This document shows, one piece after another, positions 62,434 to 64,000 of a DNA stretch of 64,000 nucleotides. Each line of letters begins with the position of its first letter. Position 1 is the stretch's first letter. Below the pieces are notes generated by a model. It saw nothing but the letters and a program-made list of their open reading frames with translations. It was not told the DNA's origin and did not search any database. The stretch is from Acidobacteriota bacterium. GTDB taxonomy: Bacteria; Acidobacteriota; Blastocatellia; Pyrinomonadales; Pyrinomonadaceae. The position numbers were made by a program, and so were the translations under genes. The DNA lies in contig JADKBM010000011.1 of the NCBI GenBank assembly GCA_016715115.1, positions 1 to 64,000 on the forward strand, in the 5' to 3' direction.

Positions 62434-64000
62434 ATGAAAAAATTCGCAAATCTTCGTTTCGCAATGTGCCTCGTTTTGTTTTTCTCTCTGTTGTCGCCGA
62501 CGGCGGTTCTCGCGTTCGGCGAAGGCAAGAAGTTCTTCAAAGAGGGAATGCGCGCCTCGGTCGCCGAGGACTGGGACAAGGCCGTCGAGAAATTCGCGCT
62601 GGCCGTCAACGAAGACCCGCGAAATCCGGAGTATCGTCTTCATTATCAGCGCGCGCTGTTTATGGCGTCGCAGCAGTATATGAAGAAGGGCAACGCGCTG
62701 GCCAACGAAAAGGACTACAAAGGCGGTTACGAAATGTACCGGCGCGCTTACGGATATGATCCGACGAACGAGCTTGCCAAGGCCGAAATGGAGCGTATGG
62801 CCCGTTTGTACAAGGACCAGGCCAACGGCGGAAAGGAAGAATCGAAGGACGGCGTGAAACTCGTTCCGACCAATTTCTCGCCGCAGAATCTTCCGCCGAA
62901 TTTTCAGGTGCCTCAGAAACTCGAGGTTTTGACGGATTTCTACTTTCCGAACCGCGATTTGCAGGAAGTCGTCAAGGAACTCGCCCGCCGGCTCGATCTT
63001 AACGTTCTGTTCGACATCGATTCGTTCCGGCAGAAGACGAATATCACGATCGATCTCAAGGAAGTGACGGCCGCGAAGGCGCTTGACTACATATTCTTGC
63101 AGCAGAATCTTTTCTTCCAGAAGGTCGGACCGCGGACGATCCTCGTTGCCAACCAACAGCGCCGCAACTTTTTCCAGCAGTTGGTTTTGCGGACCTTCTA
63201 TCTTGCCAATGCGAGCCCGAAGGACGTCGCGAAGGTGGTTCAGCAAGCGATTCCGGTTCAACAGGGCAGAACGCCGACCATCGTTTTGACCGATGACGAG
63301 ACGAACTCGATCACGCTTCGCGACACGGCCGAGAACATCGAGTTGATGGAGCAATTGATCAAATCGCTTGACAAGGACCGGGCTGAGGTCGTGATGGATG
63401 TTTCGATCTACGAGGTAAACAAGAACGATCTGCTTCAGTTTGGCAACCAGTTGGGATCCGCCGGCGACAACGGCACGCTGAGAAATCTCGGCGGCGTCAA
63501 TCTGCCGTTCCTGTGGAAAGGAACAACGCAGAATATCACGTCGCAGTTTCCGTTCAAGGCGGCTGACGTGGCAAGCATCGCGCTCGGACTTCCGATCAGC
63601 AACATCACCGCGCTTCAGACAAAATCGAATACGAAGCTGATCGCGTCGACGCAGATCCACGCCTTCAACAACCAGGACTCGTCGGCCCGCATCGGTCAGC
63701 GCGTGCCTGTCAGAACGGCGTCTTTCGCGCCCGTCGGAACAACCGGAAACACAAACAACAACAACTTCGTCGGCGACGTGATCAACTACGAGCAAGTCGG
63801 ACTGACGCTGAAATTCAAACCGATCGTTTTCCCGAATCAAGACGTGCAGGTGGCGATGGAGATCGAATCGAAGGACGTCGCCGGTGCGAACACCCTGACC
63901 CCGATCTTCACCGAACGGACGATCAAGGGCACCGCGCGCGTTCAGAACAACAAAACGCTGCTGCTCGCGAGCGTTGCGCAGGGCGTCGAAGCCAACGGCC
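62434..64000 (+). CDS. Secretin with N-terminal TPR-like region (GspD/PilQ type), partial
   Basis: An open frame of 522 codons from ATG 62434 to the window end. Signal peptide MKKFANLRFAMCLVLFFSLL up to about residue 28. A TPR-like stretch covers about 30-135 (AVAEDWDKAVEKFALAVNED-like helices; MYRRAYGYDPTNELAKAEM). STN-like N0 domain (about 165-245, VVKELARRLDLNVLFDI), then a secretin N1/NolW domain (FYLANASPKDVAKVVQQAI), and the start of the secretin barrel (VMDVSIYEVNKNDLLQFG; GLTLKFKPIVFPNQDV). It should be the outer-membrane pore for the GspF/GspE machine encoded upstream. Confidence 0.88.
   Translation, partial: MKKFANLRFAMCLVLFFSLLSPTAVLAFGEGKKFFKEGMRASVAEDWDKAVEKFALAVNEDPRNPEYRLHYQRALFMASQQYMKKGNALANEKDYKGGYEMYRRAYGYDPTNELAKAEMERMARLYKDQANGGKEESKDGVKLVPTNFSPQNLPPNFQVPQKLEVLTDFYFPNRDLQEVVKELARRLDLNVLFDIDSFRQKTNITIDLKEVTAAKALDYIFLQQNLFFQKVGPRTILVANQQRRNFFQQLVLRTFYLANASPKDVAKVVQQAIPVQQGRTPTIVLTDDETNSITLRDTAENIELMEQLIKSLDKDRAEVVMDVSIYEVNKNDLLQFGNQLGSAGDNGTLRNLGGVNLPFLWKGTTQNITSQFPFKAADVASIALGLPISNITALQTKSNTKLIASTQIHAFNNQDSSARIGQRVPVRTASFAPVGTTGNTNNNNFVGDVINYEQVGLTLKFKPIVFPNQDVQVAMEIESKDVAGANTLTPIFTERTIKGTARVQNNKTLLLASVAQGVEANG

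Noticed and set aside
60583..63840. A 1085-codon open frame on the minus strand
   Set aside because: It lies opposite gspE and the secretin, has no recognisable domain, and is rich in Arg, Asp and Leu as expected for the antisense of GC-rich genes.

Overview
The window looks like a chromosomal piece of an Acidobacteriota bacterium, most likely class Blastocatellia (inference). The reasons are a GC-rich diderm gene set, two adjacent vWA proteins of the acidobacterial VWFA-related type, an ECF sigma factor beside a kinase-TPR receptor, Asn/Thr/Pro-rich linkers in exported proteins, and heptanucleotide repeats in intergenic gaps.

Layout. 1-5157: an alpha-2-macroglobulin gene, shattered by many single-base frameshifts in its first 3 kb. 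5294-8236 (-): secreted subtilase. 8417-11801: ECF sigma factor plus a frameshifted Ser/Thr kinase with TPRs. 12089-17687: kdsD, an unknown membrane protein, an NTF2-like exported protein, an unknown exported protein and dsbD. 17882-25224: der, a MauE/thioredoxin fusion, tgt, yajC, secD, secF. 25663-29221: TonB, ExbB, two ExbD and a TPR lipoprotein. 29324-35824: rel, ridA, rpmB, a SurA-like lipoprotein and an ABC-F ATPase. 36306-38751 (-): guaB and a RodZ-like gene. 38985-42469: a compact bacterial microcompartment (BMC) operon of two shell hexamers, an acylating aldehyde dehydrogenase with a C-terminal tail, and two small membrane proteins, closed by a strong terminator. 42634-56713: an accessory island of truncated Rhs cores, each followed by a different C-terminal tip and a small exported protein, all on the + strand and invaded by two tandem IS110 elements. 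56901-58995 (-): two vWA proteins. 59269-64000: GspF/PilC, GspE/PilB and a secretin that runs off the window.

How it works together. The housekeeping part covers protein export (YajC-SecD-SecF, SurA-like chaperone, DsbD), energy transduction to the outer membrane (TonB-ExbB-ExbD) and stringent response (Rel). The Rhs island reads as a reservoir of polymorphic toxin tips; two or three tips look like metallopeptidases, one resembling LAS-type murein peptidases. They are paired with signal-peptide or lipoprotein partners, which would fit periplasmic immunity. Several toxin frames carry one lesion (frameshift, TAG or TGA) while the partner genes are open.

Two things stand out beyond genes: intergenic tandem repeats with a strict period of 7, found in five of the seven convergent gene gaps and at breakpoints of Rhs fragments; and the minimal BMC operon lacking a visible pentamer or aldehyde-producing enzyme.
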